Of a stretch of 53,815 bases of DNA, positions 25,754-33,580 are shown piece after piece (position 1 is the stretch's first letter; every line of letters begins with the position of its first letter). The stretch spans positions 1 through 53,815 of the forward strand of contig NZ_LYXE01000099.1 in NCBI RefSeq assembly GCF_002532075.1, in the 5' to 3' direction. Source of the DNA: Candidatus Chloroploca asiatica. GTDB taxonomy: Bacteria; Chloroflexota; Chloroflexia; Chloroflexales; Chloroflexaceae. The notes beneath the pieces are model-generated. The model was given only the letters and a program-made list of their open reading frames with translations, was not told the DNA's origin and searched no databases. Position numbers and translations under genes: made by a program.

Positions 25754-27094
25754 TTACCGACGCGCGAGATTGGCCGCGACCAAGACGGGGTCCCAGACCG
25801 GCGCAAAGGGTGGGGCATAACTCAGGTCAAGTTCACCGAGCTCGTCAACTGTCCAGCCATTGTGCAGCGCGGCGGCGATGACATCAATGCGCTTGGCGAC
25901 GCCCTCGCTGCCGACCATCTGCCCACCGAGCAAGCGGCGGGTTTCGGCCTCATAGACCAGTTTGACATGGATTGGCTGGTGGCCCGGCATATAGTGGGCG
26001 CGTGAACTTGCCGTCGCGCTGACCGCCTCAACGGTATAGCCCTCGGCGCGGGCACGGGCCTCAGAGAGCCCACTGCTGGCGGCTTCATAGTCAAAAGCCT
26101 TGACCACGGCGGTACCAACGATACCCTTGAAGGTCGCATTGCCCCCGCCGACATTTTCGCCAGCGACGCGGCCCTGCTTGTTCGCCGTTGTTCCGAGAGG
26201 GATCCAGGCAGGGCGCCCGGTTACCCGATGCAACGCCTCGGCGACATCGCCAGCGGCCCAGATCCCCGGCACATTGGTGCGCTGATGATCATCGACCGCA
26301 ATCGCCCCGGTCGGCCCGAGGGCAATGCCAGCCTCGCGGGCGAGGCCAACGCCTGGCCTGATCCCGACTGACAAAATGACAATATCGGCGGGAATATGCT
26401 GCCCACCGGCGATCACCTCGCGGACGCCGTTGGTATCGCCGGCAAAGCCTTCCACCGCGTGTTCTAACCAGACCGAGACATGCTGCCGTTCGAGTTCAGC
26501 CTGGACGTGGGCGGCGATCTCATGATCCAGATTTGGCAACACCTGGGGCAACCGTTCGATCAAGGCGATCCCGATGCCATAGGCGGCTAGGGCCTCGGCC
26601 ATTTCGAGGCCAATATAGCCCCCACCGACAATCACGCCACGTTGCGGCTTCTTCGTCTCGATCCATTCCCGGATCGCCAGGGCATCCTCGACGGTACGCA
26701 GGGTAAAAATACCGGGCAGATCGAGCCCAGGAAGCGGTGGGCGGATTGAAACGCCCCCGGTCGTCAGGACGAGTTGATCCCACTGGTCGCGGAATTCGCT
26801 GCCATCGGGGCGGCGTACCAGCACGCTCTTGGTGGCAGGATCAACCGCGAGCACCTCGTGACCGACGTGAACCTTGATACCCTGTTTGGCAAACTGCTCG
26901 GGGGTACGCACCACCACATCACGCACCTGAGGAATTTCGCCCTTGATCGCATAGGGAAAGCCACAGGCCCCATAACTCACATAGCCCGAACGCTCATACA
27001 CAACAAGTTCAAGCTCTGAATTCATCCGGCGCGCTTTTGAGGCTGCACTCATTCCGGCAGCGACACCGCCTACCACAATTACACGTTCACCCAT
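25754..27094 (-). CDS. FAD-dependent CoA-disulfide reductase / NAD(P)H sulfur oxidoreductase-like protein
   Basis: Flavin disulfide reductase of 446 residues in the single-Cys class (CoADR, Nox, NSR, Npx). The N-terminal FAD motif is VIVVGGVAAGMSAASKARR. The redox Cys is C44 in SYGACGFPYAI, where CoA-disulfide reductases have NCGLPYYI. The NAD(P)H motif is GVIVGGGYIGLEMAEALAAYG, and the second FAD motif is IWAAGDVAEALHRVTG. The C-terminal dimer domain has the conserved Tyr-containing YAPPFAPVWDPV. Likely reactions are NAD(P)H-dependent reduction of CoA disulfide, polysulfide or O2; the sequence does not decide which. AAGGAG precedes the ATG. It is convergent with the hydrogenase operon. Confidence 0.87.
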   Translation of the reverse strand: MGERVIVVGGVAAGMSAASKARRMNSELELVVYERSGYVSYGACGFPYAIKGEIPQVRDVVVRTPEQFAKQGIKVHVGHEVLAVDPATKSVLVRRPDGSEFRDQWDQLVLTTGGVSIRPPLPGLDLPGIFTLRTVEDALAIREWIETKKPQRGVIVGGGYIGLEMAEALAAYGIGIALIERLPQVLPNLDHEIAAHVQAELERQHVSVWLEHAVEGFAGDTNGVREVIAGGQHIPADIVILSVGIRPGVGLAREAGIALGPTGAIAVDDHQRTNVPGIWAAGDVAEALHRVTGRPAWIPLGTTANKQGRVAGENVGGGNATFKGIVGTAVVKAFDYEAASSGLSEARARAEGYTVEAVSATASSRAHYMPGHQPIHVKLVYEAETRRLLGGQMVGSEGVAKRIDVIAAALHNGWTVDELGELDLSYAPPFAPVWDPVLVAANLARR

Positions 27095-27113
27095 ACCAAA
27101 CTCCTTTTTTTCC

Positions 27114-27143
27114 TTGACAAATGCGGGCTCGTCTCGTTATAGT
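27114..27143 (+). promoter_or_regulatory. Sigma70-like promoter for the hemolysin III gene
   Basis: TTGACA at 27114-27119, an 18-base spacer, then TATAGT at 27138-27143. It sits in the gap between divergent genes and would give a leader of nearly 280 bases before the ATG at 27430. Confidence 0.65.
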
Positions 27144-27188
27144 TCTCTTCATTGTGTTTCGCTACCGTACGAACAAGAAACGCTCTGA

Positions 27189-27231
27189 TGCTGGCACAAA
27201 CGGCCAGCGCAGCTGGCCGTTTGTGCCAGCA
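27189..27231. terminator. Perfect 20-bp stem-loop in the leader of the hemolysin III gene
   Basis: Arms 27189-27208 and 27212-27231 are exact complements around a GCA loop and contain GGCCAGC/GCTGGCC, like the terminators of this region. It lies about 45 bases after the predicted transcription start and has no U-tract, so attenuator, terminator or RNA-processing site are all possible. The rest of the 27095-27429 gap holds two copies of AAGGAGGTGGC (27341 and 27413) and no convincing gene. Confidence 0.6.
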
Positions 27232-27429
27232 CTCTATGCTTAGATGCACTAGCAAGCCAAAAGGTTTGCCTCTCTTGCAGGAATTATACTCTATGCACCA
27301 TCAATCTCGCTCAGCGAGCGCCGTTGTACGCGTTTAGCCCAAGGAGGTGGCCTTCTTCGTTTGCATGGATGTCGGACTGGATAGCGTTGGCACAGGATCA
27401 GGTGTATACCACAAGGAGGTGGCTCCACT

Positions 27430-28077
27430 ATGCTCATGCTCGATTTGAAACATCAGCCGGAAGAGGTCGCAAACACGCTGACTCATGGTCTTGGGGCGAT
27501 TGCGGGTGCCATTGGGGGCATTATCATCGTCGCTTTAGCGGCCCGCTCGGCGGACGTCTGGCAAGTGACGGGTGCGGTTGTCTACAGCCTCGCCCTGGTG
27601 TTGCTCTACGCTGCTTCGACGTTGTTTCATTGGGAGCAGGATAGCCGGATCAAGCGTCGGCTCGAAATTTTGGATCACTGTGCGATCTATGTCTTGATCG
27701 CGGGAACGTATACGCCCTTTCTGCTGGTGACGCTGCGGGATAGTAGCATCGGGCCGGTGCTGCTCGCCGTCATCTGGACGCTGGCGGTGGCGGGGATTAT
27801 CTTCAAGCTGATCTTCAAGACCCGCTTTCGCCTGACCTCAACCTTGCTCTACATTGCGATGGGTTGGTTGATCGTTGTTGCAGCCGGGCCAATGATCAAT
27901 GCGCTGCCACTCTCGGTACTCTTTTTCTTGCTGCTTGGTGGCATCGCCTACACCGTTGGAACCTATTTCTTCTGTAACGAACGCCTGCCCTACACCCATG
28001 CAATCTGGCACATCTTTGTGCTGGTTGGCAGTGTCTTTCATTTTGTCGCCGTCGCGACGCAGGTGGTGCCGAGTTAG
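27430..28077 (+). CDS. Hemolysin III / PAQR family membrane protein (YqfA/TrhA-like)
   Basis: Seven-helix membrane protein of 215 residues. It shows the family's metal-site residues: EEVANTLTHGLGAIAG at the start, STLFHW after helix 2, RLEILDHCAIYVLIAGTYTPF, and the two late His in HAIWHIFVLVGSVFHF. Members were named for hemolytic activity of a Bacillus cereus protein; in E. coli the relative affects membrane energetics, so the role here is not defined. AAGGAGGTGGC precedes the ATG at 27430 with 6 bases spacing. Confidence 0.9.
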   Translation: MLMLDLKHQPEEVANTLTHGLGAIAGAIGGIIIVALAARSADVWQVTGAVVYSLALVLLYAASTLFHWEQDSRIKRRLEILDHCAIYVLIAGTYTPFLLVTLRDSSIGPVLLAVIWTLAVAGIIFKLIFKTRFRLTSTLLYIAMGWLIVVAAGPMINALPLSVLFFLLLGGIAYTVGTYFFCNERLPYTHAIWHIFVLVGSVFHFVAVATQVVPS

Positions 28078-28092
28078 AGGGTTTTCGCTCGC

Positions 28093-28135
28093 GTTCGTTT
28101 CGTTTTGGCGGCACAGCCGCCAAAACGAAACGAAC
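28093..28135. terminator. Bidirectional terminator
   Basis: Perfect 20-bp stem with an ACA loop (arms 28093-28112 and 28116-28135). It contains GTTTTGGCGGC/GCCGCCAAAAC and lies between the convergent stops at 28077 and 28146. Confidence 0.9.
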
Positions 28136-28145
28136 AAAGAACGCT

Positions 28146-29894
28146 TTAGCGACAGATCAAGACCGGAAGTTGGCTCTGGCGCAAGACGTGATCCACCGTA
28201 CTGCCGATGACAATCTCGACTTCAGGGCGAACACTGTAGCCCCCAATGAAGATCAGGTTCGACCGATGTTCATTCGCCGCACGGAGGATGGCCTCGGCAG
28301 CGGGGTGGCTGTCGATGACATAGCCCGCTTGAATGCCGCGCTCTTCAAGGTAGGCCTGCGCTCGGCCAATCGTCAGCCGTAGGTCATCGTTGGGCTCGCG
28401 GGCCGTGACGACGACAAGCGAGAGTCGGTCGCGTAGCGCAAGATAGGCGGCCAGCATCAGGGCTTCATCGGCGCGTGGGCTGCCATCGTAGGCCACCAAC
28501 CCGCGATTGAGGGGCGAAATATCGTCGGGGACAGTTAGCACTGGCTGCGGTGAGCGCTGAATAAGATCGCGTAGCCCCGAGCGCAGGCGGCCAAAGGGTT
28601 CGTCAGGGGTGGGATGGGCGAGGCTCATCACCACTAGATCGGCCCAGCGCGCCCGGGCACAGATCTGCCGGGCGATGATCCCGTGATCGACCATGAGTTT
28701 GCCCACGAGCCCTTCTTCGGCGCAGCGTTGTTCAAACCGCTCGCGTATGCTCGCAATAGTGCGCTCATCGGGCTCTTCGTGATCCGGCGGGATCACGTGC
28801 AGGCCATACAATGAGCCGCCGTCACGATGGGCAACGACGATAGCCTGCTCGAGGGCGCGCCAACTCTCGGCCTCGCCATTGATTGGCACCAGGATAGTAT
28901 GAAAGAGCTGCTTTGTGCGTTCGTCGGCCAGGCGTTGTCGCCGCCAAACACCCGGTGGTGGCCCGTCGCGCATCTTTTCAGGCACAAAGGTCTTGACGAG
29001 GCGTTCACGCGCACGGGCAAAGATATGTTTGGGGCGTTGCCCGCGTTGACGAGTCAGATCGGCGGCGGCCGCGTTTAAGTCGACAGACCACCCTACACTT
29101 GCCTCGAGCGCCTGCTGGTGACGGGCGATCCAGACATAGAGGTCAGTTTCGCTTCGTCCTGGAAAATCACGCAACAGGCCGCGATTCTCAATCAGGTCAA
29201 TCGCCGGGAGATAGATCCGCTCGTACCACGAAACAGCGGCCTCTTCGAGCGTTGGTGTGGTTTCTGTCCGCAACGCGGCGCGATGACGTTCCTGTTCAAT
29301 CTGCCCGGCAATCAGTTGGTAGGCCCCCGGAGCGCTAACCCGCAGATCAAGTTCTGGATAGACCATATCCAACCGGGTTGCCTCCATCAACTTGGTATAT
29401 TCACTGGCAATAATCAGATCATCGGGCGTCACATCGGGGGTGAGCGTCACCCGTGAGGGCACCTCGGTGACGTGGGCGAGCAGATGGTCAATGCCAAGCT
29501 CGCGGGCCACCGAGACCCGGTGATTACCGTCTTTGACAAAATAGACGCCGCCAAGCTCATAGACATCAATGGGGGGCAAGAGTTTGCCTTCACCCATGGC
29601 CGCTCGGACATTGGCCCAGCGGGTTTCGTGGGAATGCTGACGCGGCAAAAAGTGACGCGTAAAATCGTGGTAGCGTCCCACACTACCGACAATCGCCTCG
29701 ATGGGGATTTCACGCAGGCCGCGTACAGCCCAGCCCTGTTCCCCGATGCGGCGATGGACCTCTTCGAAGTCAAGGAGATCGTCTGGCTCACCCGTCATCC
29801 AGGCCAGCAAATCATCAACTAGGGCACGGCGCCGTGCCCGCCGAAACTCCTCAATCGCGGCCAGTCGCTGCTGTTCGCGCTCCTCCAGTCCCAT
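28146..29894 (-). CDS. ParB-like N-domain fused to tandem universal stress protein domains
   Basis: Soluble protein of about 582 residues with an unusual order of parts. The first ~150 residues contain a ParB/sulfiredoxin-type nucleotide-binding fold (LREIPIEAIVGSVGRYHDF, LLPPIDVYELGGVYFVKDGNHRVSVARELG; the GNHR motif is clear). A middle helical region to about 330 is unassigned. The C-terminal half holds two UspA-like domains, one starting at LFHTILVPINGEAESWRALEQAI and one at LNRGLVAYDGSPRADEALMLAA, the latter ending in GSTVDHVLRQSQLPVLICR. USP domains often bind ATP or report stress. The ATG at 29894 has GAGAGG at 6 bases; a TTG two codons upstream is the alternative. Confidence 0.85.
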   Translation of the reverse strand: MGLEEREQQRLAAIEEFRRARRRALVDDLLAWMTGEPDDLLDFEEVHRRIGEQGWAVRGLREIPIEAIVGSVGRYHDFTRHFLPRQHSHETRWANVRAAMGEGKLLPPIDVYELGGVYFVKDGNHRVSVARELGIDHLLAHVTEVPSRVTLTPDVTPDDLIIASEYTKLMEATRLDMVYPELDLRVSAPGAYQLIAGQIEQERHRAALRTETTPTLEEAAVSWYERIYLPAIDLIENRGLLRDFPGRSETDLYVWIARHQQALEASVGWSVDLNAAAADLTRQRGQRPKHIFARARERLVKTFVPEKMRDGPPPGVWRRQRLADERTKQLFHTILVPINGEAESWRALEQAIVVAHRDGGSLYGLHVIPPDHEEPDERTIASIRERFEQRCAEEGLVGKLMVDHGIIARQICARARWADLVVMSLAHPTPDEPFGRLRSGLRDLIQRSPQPVLTVPDDISPLNRGLVAYDGSPRADEALMLAAYLALRDRLSLVVVTAREPNDDLRLTIGRAQAYLEERGIQAGYVIDSHPAAEAILRAANEHRSNLIFIGGYSVRPEVEIVIGSTVDHVLRQSQLPVLICR

Positions 29895-29910
29895 GCTCAA
29901 CCTCTCTTGA

Positions 29911-29930
29911 CAGATTCTTCACTGAATCTG
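29911..29930. promoter_or_regulatory. Inverted repeat in the leader of the ParB-USP gene
   Basis: CAGATTC-N6-GAATCTG, 7-bp arms, located 17 bases upstream of the ATG at 29894. Possible operator or mRNA hairpin; low information content. The rest of the 29895-30219 gap between divergent genes shows no gene; a TATAGTATAA-like run on the minus strand near 29942-29951 may be a -10 region. Confidence 0.35.
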
Positions 29931-30154
29931 GCACTCTGCGTTATACTATAGCCAGACGCCGGGCGACCTTGCCTGAGCGCTGGCACGCGCTTGTTGTTCT
30001 AGTAGCATGATACACGGTTCGTGCAACCATTCAAGCTCCACACGTTCTGGTTTCTCATGTGGCAAAAAGATGCGAATCAGTGTAGTATCCTAAGCAGTGA
30101 AATGTATGCCCATCACCGACGGAACGGCAACCATCGGATCGGATGAACAGTATG

Positions 30155-30201
30155 TATCATAGGCATAGCCCTGGCGTAGGGGAGGGCAGGTGCCTATGAT
30201 A
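30155..30201 (+). promoter_or_regulatory. Inverted repeat abutting the ribosome site of the V4R gene
   Basis: TATCATAGGCA (30155-30165) and its exact complement TGCCTATGATA (30191-30201), 25 bases apart. The right arm touches AGGAGG (30201-30206), so a folded leader could influence translation from the ATG at 30220. As DNA it could also be an operator. Confidence 0.55.
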
Positions 30202-30219
30202 GGAGGATCAGGTACGGCT

Positions 30220-30852
30220 ATGAGCAACATCGACCAATTTCGCGGCCTCACCTTCATGAATAAGATTGGCTATCTCTACTACCTTTCGCTTGAAGAGGTG
30301 ATGGGAGCCAACGGGGTGAAGGCCGTCCTTCGTTTAGGCAATCAACCTCAGTATCTCGATGCCTACCCGCCGAGTGATTTCAAACGGGCGTATCCCTTTG
30401 AGGCACAGGCCGCGACGTCGCAAGCACTCCATACGATGTATGGCCCGCGTGGTGCCCGTGGCCTCGAGTTGCGCGCCGGTCGGGTTGCTTTCAATCTTGG
30501 CCTCAGAGAGTTTGGCCCGCTGCTCAGTGTCTCCGATCTCGCGATGAAACTGATGCCTCCTTCAATGAAGCTGAAGATCATCTTGAATGCGGTGACCCAG
30601 GTTTTTGATCGTTTTACCGATCTCAGACCGCATATCAAAGAGGAAAAGACCGAGTTTATCTATCACATTACCCAGTGCTCGAACTGCATTGCCCGTGATC
30701 CTGCACCGAATTTTTATCTTGCCCGTGGCATTCTCGAAGAGTCGGCGGCCTGGGCGAGTGGCGGCAAGCGCTTTCAGGTTGAACAGTGTACGTGTATGGG
30801 CCAGGGCGCAGAAACCTGTGCCTTTAAAATTGGTAAAGAACCACTCACGTAA
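30220..30852 (+). CDS. V4R (4-vinyl reductase) domain protein, BchJ-like
   Basis: Protein of 210 residues whose C-terminal half is a V4R domain, a small-molecule-binding fold seen in BchJ and in some sensor proteins. The conserved Cys-rich end is evident: ITQCSNCIARDPAPN, then QVEQCTCMGQGAETCAFKIGKE, a likely metal site. The N-terminal half (FMNKIGYLYYLSLEEVMGANGVKAVLRLG, FKRAYPFEAQAATSQAL) fits the helical lead-in of such proteins. In phototrophs a BchJ-like role in bacteriochlorophyll metabolism is possible; next to an aldehyde oxidoreductase a sensing role is equally likely. Starts at 30196 or 30190 are alternatives; 30220 follows AGGAGG, although at a long spacing of 13. Confidence 0.8.
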   Translation: MSNIDQFRGLTFMNKIGYLYYLSLEEVMGANGVKAVLRLGNQPQYLDAYPPSDFKRAYPFEAQAATSQALHTMYGPRGARGLELRAGRVAFNLGLREFGPLLSVSDLAMKLMPPSMKLKIILNAVTQVFDRFTDLRPHIKEEKTEFIYHITQCSNCIARDPAPNFYLARGILEESAAWASGGKRFQVEQCTCMGQGAETCAFKIGKEPLT

Positions 30853-30857
30853 TTGTA

Positions 30858-30887
30858 TTGACAACCCTGGCTTGCATAAGGCATAAT
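30858..30887 (+). promoter_or_regulatory. Sigma70-like promoter for the AOR gene
   Basis: TTGACA at 30858-30863, 18-base spacer, CATAAT at 30882-30887. It lies 5 bases after the V4R stop codon, so the AOR has its own promoter and a leader of about 210 bases. Confidence 0.7.
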
Positions 30888-31049
30888 TAGCACTACACGC
30901 GAAGTATTATCGTTTAGGGCTACTGTTTCCCGAAGGTTCATGTTGTGCTGGTAAAAGAGACCGGTCAGGCAGACATGGTTTTCTTGTACAACAATGGTTC
31001 TTTCGGGTCACTTACCGTTTGCCGTAGCCTGGATCGCGTTTGGCATGAT

Positions 31050-31083
31050 GTAACTGATAGCGTGGTTGCTGTCACGTAGTTAC
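31050..31083 (+). promoter_or_regulatory. Stem-loop in the AOR leader
   Basis: GTAACT...AGTTAC with inner CGTG/CACG, ending 8 bases before the AAGGAGG that serves the AOR start. Could modulate translation. It does not show features recognisable as the Moco riboswitch. Confidence 0.35.
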
Positions 31084-31103
31084 AAAATTCAAGGAGGAAT
31101 TGT

Positions 31104-32918
31104 ATGCTTGGAGGGTTTGCCAATCGGATCGCCCACGTTGACCTCACGCATCGTACCGTTGAATATCGCGCCATCCCCGATGACTGGGCTCGCCTCTATA
31201 TCGGTGCGCGTGGCCTCGCTGTCCGCTATCTGTTTGAGAATGGTCCCCAGGTTGAGCCATTTAGCCCCGAGAATATGCTCTGCTTTATGAATGGGCCGCT
31301 CACTGGTACCGATGCGAATATGAGCGGGCGTCAGGCCGTGGTGACCAAGTCGCCACTCACCGGCACTGTGACGGATAGCCATATCGGGGGTTGGTCGGCT
31401 GCCCGGATGCGTTGGGCGGGTTTTGATGGCCTGGTCATTACCGGCAAGGCCGATGCACCTGTCTATCTCTATCTGGAGAACGGTGAGGTCTCGATCCGCG
31501 ATGCCAGCGATCTCTGGGGCAAGGGGATTCACACCGTGATCCCGATGCTCAAAGAGCGGTACGGTGAGAAGGATCTGAGTGTGATGGCGATCGGTCAGTC
31601 AGGCGAGAATCTGATCCGCTATGCTGGCTGGGTCAATGAGAATGACCGTGCGGCTGGCCGCGGTGGCACCGGTGCGGTCGGTGGCAGCAAGCAGCTCAAG
31701 GCGATTGTGATCAAGGCTGCCCGGGCGATCCCCAAGGCCGATGATCGCGAGGCCTGGAAGGTTGCCCATAAGCGTGCGCTCGCGACGATTATGGACGAGA
31801 AGAATATTACGAGCCCCCGCAAGGGTGGTCTTTCGGTCTATGGTACCAATGTGTTGATGAATATCACCAATACAATGGGGGCCTTGCCGGCTTTTAATAG
31901 CCAGAAGACCTCCTTTGGGAGCCGTGCCGAGTTGATCAGTGGTGAGTATGTCAATGACAATATTCTCGTTGATAATCCCACCTGCCACGCTTGCCCGGTT
32001 GCGTGCAAGAAAGAGGTTGAGATCAAGGAAGGTCCGTGGAAGGGCCTGCGCATGGAGAGTGTCGAGTATGAGCCGGCTTGGGCCGTCGGTGCTAACTGTG
32101 GCCTCGATGATATCAATACGGTTGCCAAGTTGATCGATCTCTGCAATGACCACGGGATGGATCCGATTGAGCTCGGCAATGTCTTCTCGTGTTATATGGA
32201 GTGTTGCGAGCGTGGCTATGCCAATGGCGGCGGTCCGCTGCTTTGGGGCGACGCGATGGCGATGGTCGAGATGACGACGAAGATTGCGCTGCGTGAGGGT
32301 GTCGGCGATATCCTCGCCGAGGGTACCGCCCGCGTGGCCGCCCACTTCAACCATCCCGAGTTGAGCATGACGGTCAAGGGCCAGGCCATTCCGGCCTATG
32401 ACCCCCGTGGGCTCAAGGGCATGGGCATTGCGTATGCGACGAGCAACCGTGGTGCCTGTCACCTGCGCGCCTATACGCCTGCCAGTGAGCTTGGCGTTAT
32501 TCCGCTCAAGACCGACCCGCTGGCATGGCAGGGCAAGGGTGAACTCACCAAGCTCTTCCAGGATCTGCACGCCTTCTCGGATAGTCTCGATCTCTGCAAG
32601 TTCAGTGCGTTTGCTGAGGGTGCCGAGGAGTATGCCGCCCAATATTCGGCCTATGCCGGGATTCCGTTCACGGTCGAGGATGTGCTCGTTGCCGGCGAGC
32701 GCATCTATAACCTCGAGCGGCGCTTCAATAACCTCGCCGGAATCGCCGAGGGCAGCGACTATCTGCCCGATCGCTTCACCAAAGAGCCTTCGACCATGCC
32801 TGGTTCCGAAGGCCACGTCTGCGAGCTTGATCTGATGCTCGAAGAGTACTATACCGCCCGTGGCTGGGTGAATGGTGTGGTGCCCGAGGCCAAGTTGCAG
32901 CAGTTGCAGGTCGTCTAA
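31104..32918 (+). CDS. Aldehyde:ferredoxin oxidoreductase family protein (tungsten/molybdopterin)
   Basis: Cytosolic enzyme of 604 residues that oxidises aldehydes to acids, or the reverse, with ferredoxin as partner. The substrate within the family is not fixed by the sequence. The N-terminal domain begins with GGFANRIAHVDLTHRTVEYR and has NGPLTGTDANMSGRQAVVTKSPLTG and the GRGGTGAVGGSKQLKAI pterin-binding segment. The [4Fe-4S] ligands are C294, C297, C301 (CHACPVACK) and C498 (SLDLCKF), the normal AOR pattern. AAGGAGG sits 6 bases before the ATG. A convergent set with a MoaD-like protein follows directly, which supports a pterin cofactor role. Confidence 0.93.
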   Translation: MLGGFANRIAHVDLTHRTVEYRAIPDDWARLYIGARGLAVRYLFENGPQVEPFSPENMLCFMNGPLTGTDANMSGRQAVVTKSPLTGTVTDSHIGGWSAARMRWAGFDGLVITGKADAPVYLYLENGEVSIRDASDLWGKGIHTVIPMLKERYGEKDLSVMAIGQSGENLIRYAGWVNENDRAAGRGGTGAVGGSKQLKAIVIKAARAIPKADDREAWKVAHKRALATIMDEKNITSPRKGGLSVYGTNVLMNITNTMGALPAFNSQKTSFGSRAELISGEYVNDNILVDNPTCHACPVACKKEVEIKEGPWKGLRMESVEYEPAWAVGANCGLDDINTVAKLIDLCNDHGMDPIELGNVFSCYMECCERGYANGGGPLLWGDAMAMVEMTTKIALREGVGDILAEGTARVAAHFNHPELSMTVKGQAIPAYDPRGLKGMGIAYATSNRGACHLRAYTPASELGVIPLKTDPLAWQGKGELTKLFQDLHAFSDSLDLCKFSAFAEGAEEYAAQYSAYAGIPFTVEDVLVAGERIYNLERRFNNLAGIAEGSDYLPDRFTKEPSTMPGSEGHVCELDLMLEEYYTARGWVNGVVPEAKLQQLQVV

Positions 32919-32940
32919 GCCTGCTGCTTATGCTCACATG

Positions 32941-32971
32941 ACAAAACGGCCAGCAACGCTGGCCGTTTTGT
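32941..32971. terminator. Bidirectional terminator after the AOR gene
   Basis: Perfect 14-bp stem ACAAAACGGCCAGC-AAC-GCTGGCCGTTTTGT between the convergent stops at 32918 and 32987. Confidence 0.9.
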
Positions 32972-32986
32972 GGTGCAAGCCGCTGC

Positions 32987-33253
32987 TTATCCTCCCCCAC
33001 GGGTCTGGAGCTTGACGGTCAGGCCGTCGCGAATTGGTTGCAAGGCGTTGGTGTCACCCTCAAAAGCGATGTAGACCTGCCCAATCCGGAGTGATCCCAC
33101 CTCGTAGTCATGCAGTTGCGTCAAGTAGGCATACCAGTCCGTGCCACGTACGGCGTAATCGCCTTCCAGCGTGCCTCCAAGCTCTTCTAGATATGCACGC
33201 AACAGCCAAAGGGGGACGGCCCGAATTGGTTCGTCGAAATTGATCGTATTCAT
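32987..33253 (-). CDS. Small protein of the MoaD-like gene set, unknown function
   Basis: An 88-residue soluble protein, not recognised with confidence. It begins MNTINFDEPIRAVPLWLLRAYLEELGG, continues with a segment like a small alpha/beta fold (YLTQLHDYEVGSLRIGQVYIAFEGD) and ends in RGGG. Its start codon overlaps the stop of the MoaD-like gene (TAATG) and has GGAGG just upstream, so the two are translationally coupled. Resemblance to small domains that accompany MoaD in Thermus-type proteins is a guess. The convergent position opposite the AOR suggests a role with the tungsto- or molybdopterin cofactor. Confidence 0.7.
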   Translation of the reverse strand: MNTINFDEPIRAVPLWLLRAYLEELGGTLEGDYAVRGTDWYAYLTQLHDYEVGSLRIGQVYIAFEGDTNALQPIRDGLTVKLQTRGGG

Positions 33254-33531
33254 TATCCTCCTGCCACCGCCGGAAAGACATCAATGACATCTTCGGCGGT
33301 GATTGTTGCCTCCATGCCCCCGTCGCGGTATGGTGCATCGCGACCGTTAATAAAAACATGGACGTGTTGATAGAGTTCGCCATGCTCATCGAGCAGTTGT
33401 TCGCGCAGGGGCGGCCATTGCTCCACGAGGCTGGTGACTAGTTCGCGTACGGTGACACCCTCCTCAAGCGGTAGTTCCACCGTACGCCCCCCCACGATTG
33501 GACGTAGCGTTGCGTAGAAGTTGATTTTCAT
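33253..33531 (-). CDS. MoaD/ThiS family sulfur carrier protein
   Basis: Ubiquitin-fold protein of 92 residues (MKINFYATLRPIVGGRTVELPLEEGVTVREL... HVHVFINGRDAPYRDG... VIDVFPAVAGG). It ends in Gly-Gly, the tail that is adenylated and thiocarboxylated by MoeB-type enzymes to deliver sulfur for molybdopterin synthesis. The ATG at 33531 follows GGAGG; 13 codons of open frame upstream are not family-like. It is encoded opposite and just beyond the AOR gene. MoaD-like proteins next to AOR genes are usually taken as part of tungstopterin assembly. Confidence 0.9.
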   Translation of the reverse strand: MKINFYATLRPIVGGRTVELPLEEGVTVRELVTSLVEQWPPLREQLLDEHGELYQHVHVFINGRDAPYRDGGMEATITAEDVIDVFPAVAGG

Positions 33532-33580
33532 GGTATGCCTCCGGCTGGGAGTTTCGTTGATACTTGGCAAAACAGTGCCC

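Noticed and set aside
30888-31103. Molybdenum/tungsten cofactor riboswitch in the AOR leader
   Set aside because: The leader is long enough and the gene fits, but I could not find the conserved core of the Moco motif. A covariance-model search would decide.
31599-32816. Minus-strand open frame of about 405 codons
   Set aside because: Antisense to the AOR gene, which carries all ligands; no start signal or domain.
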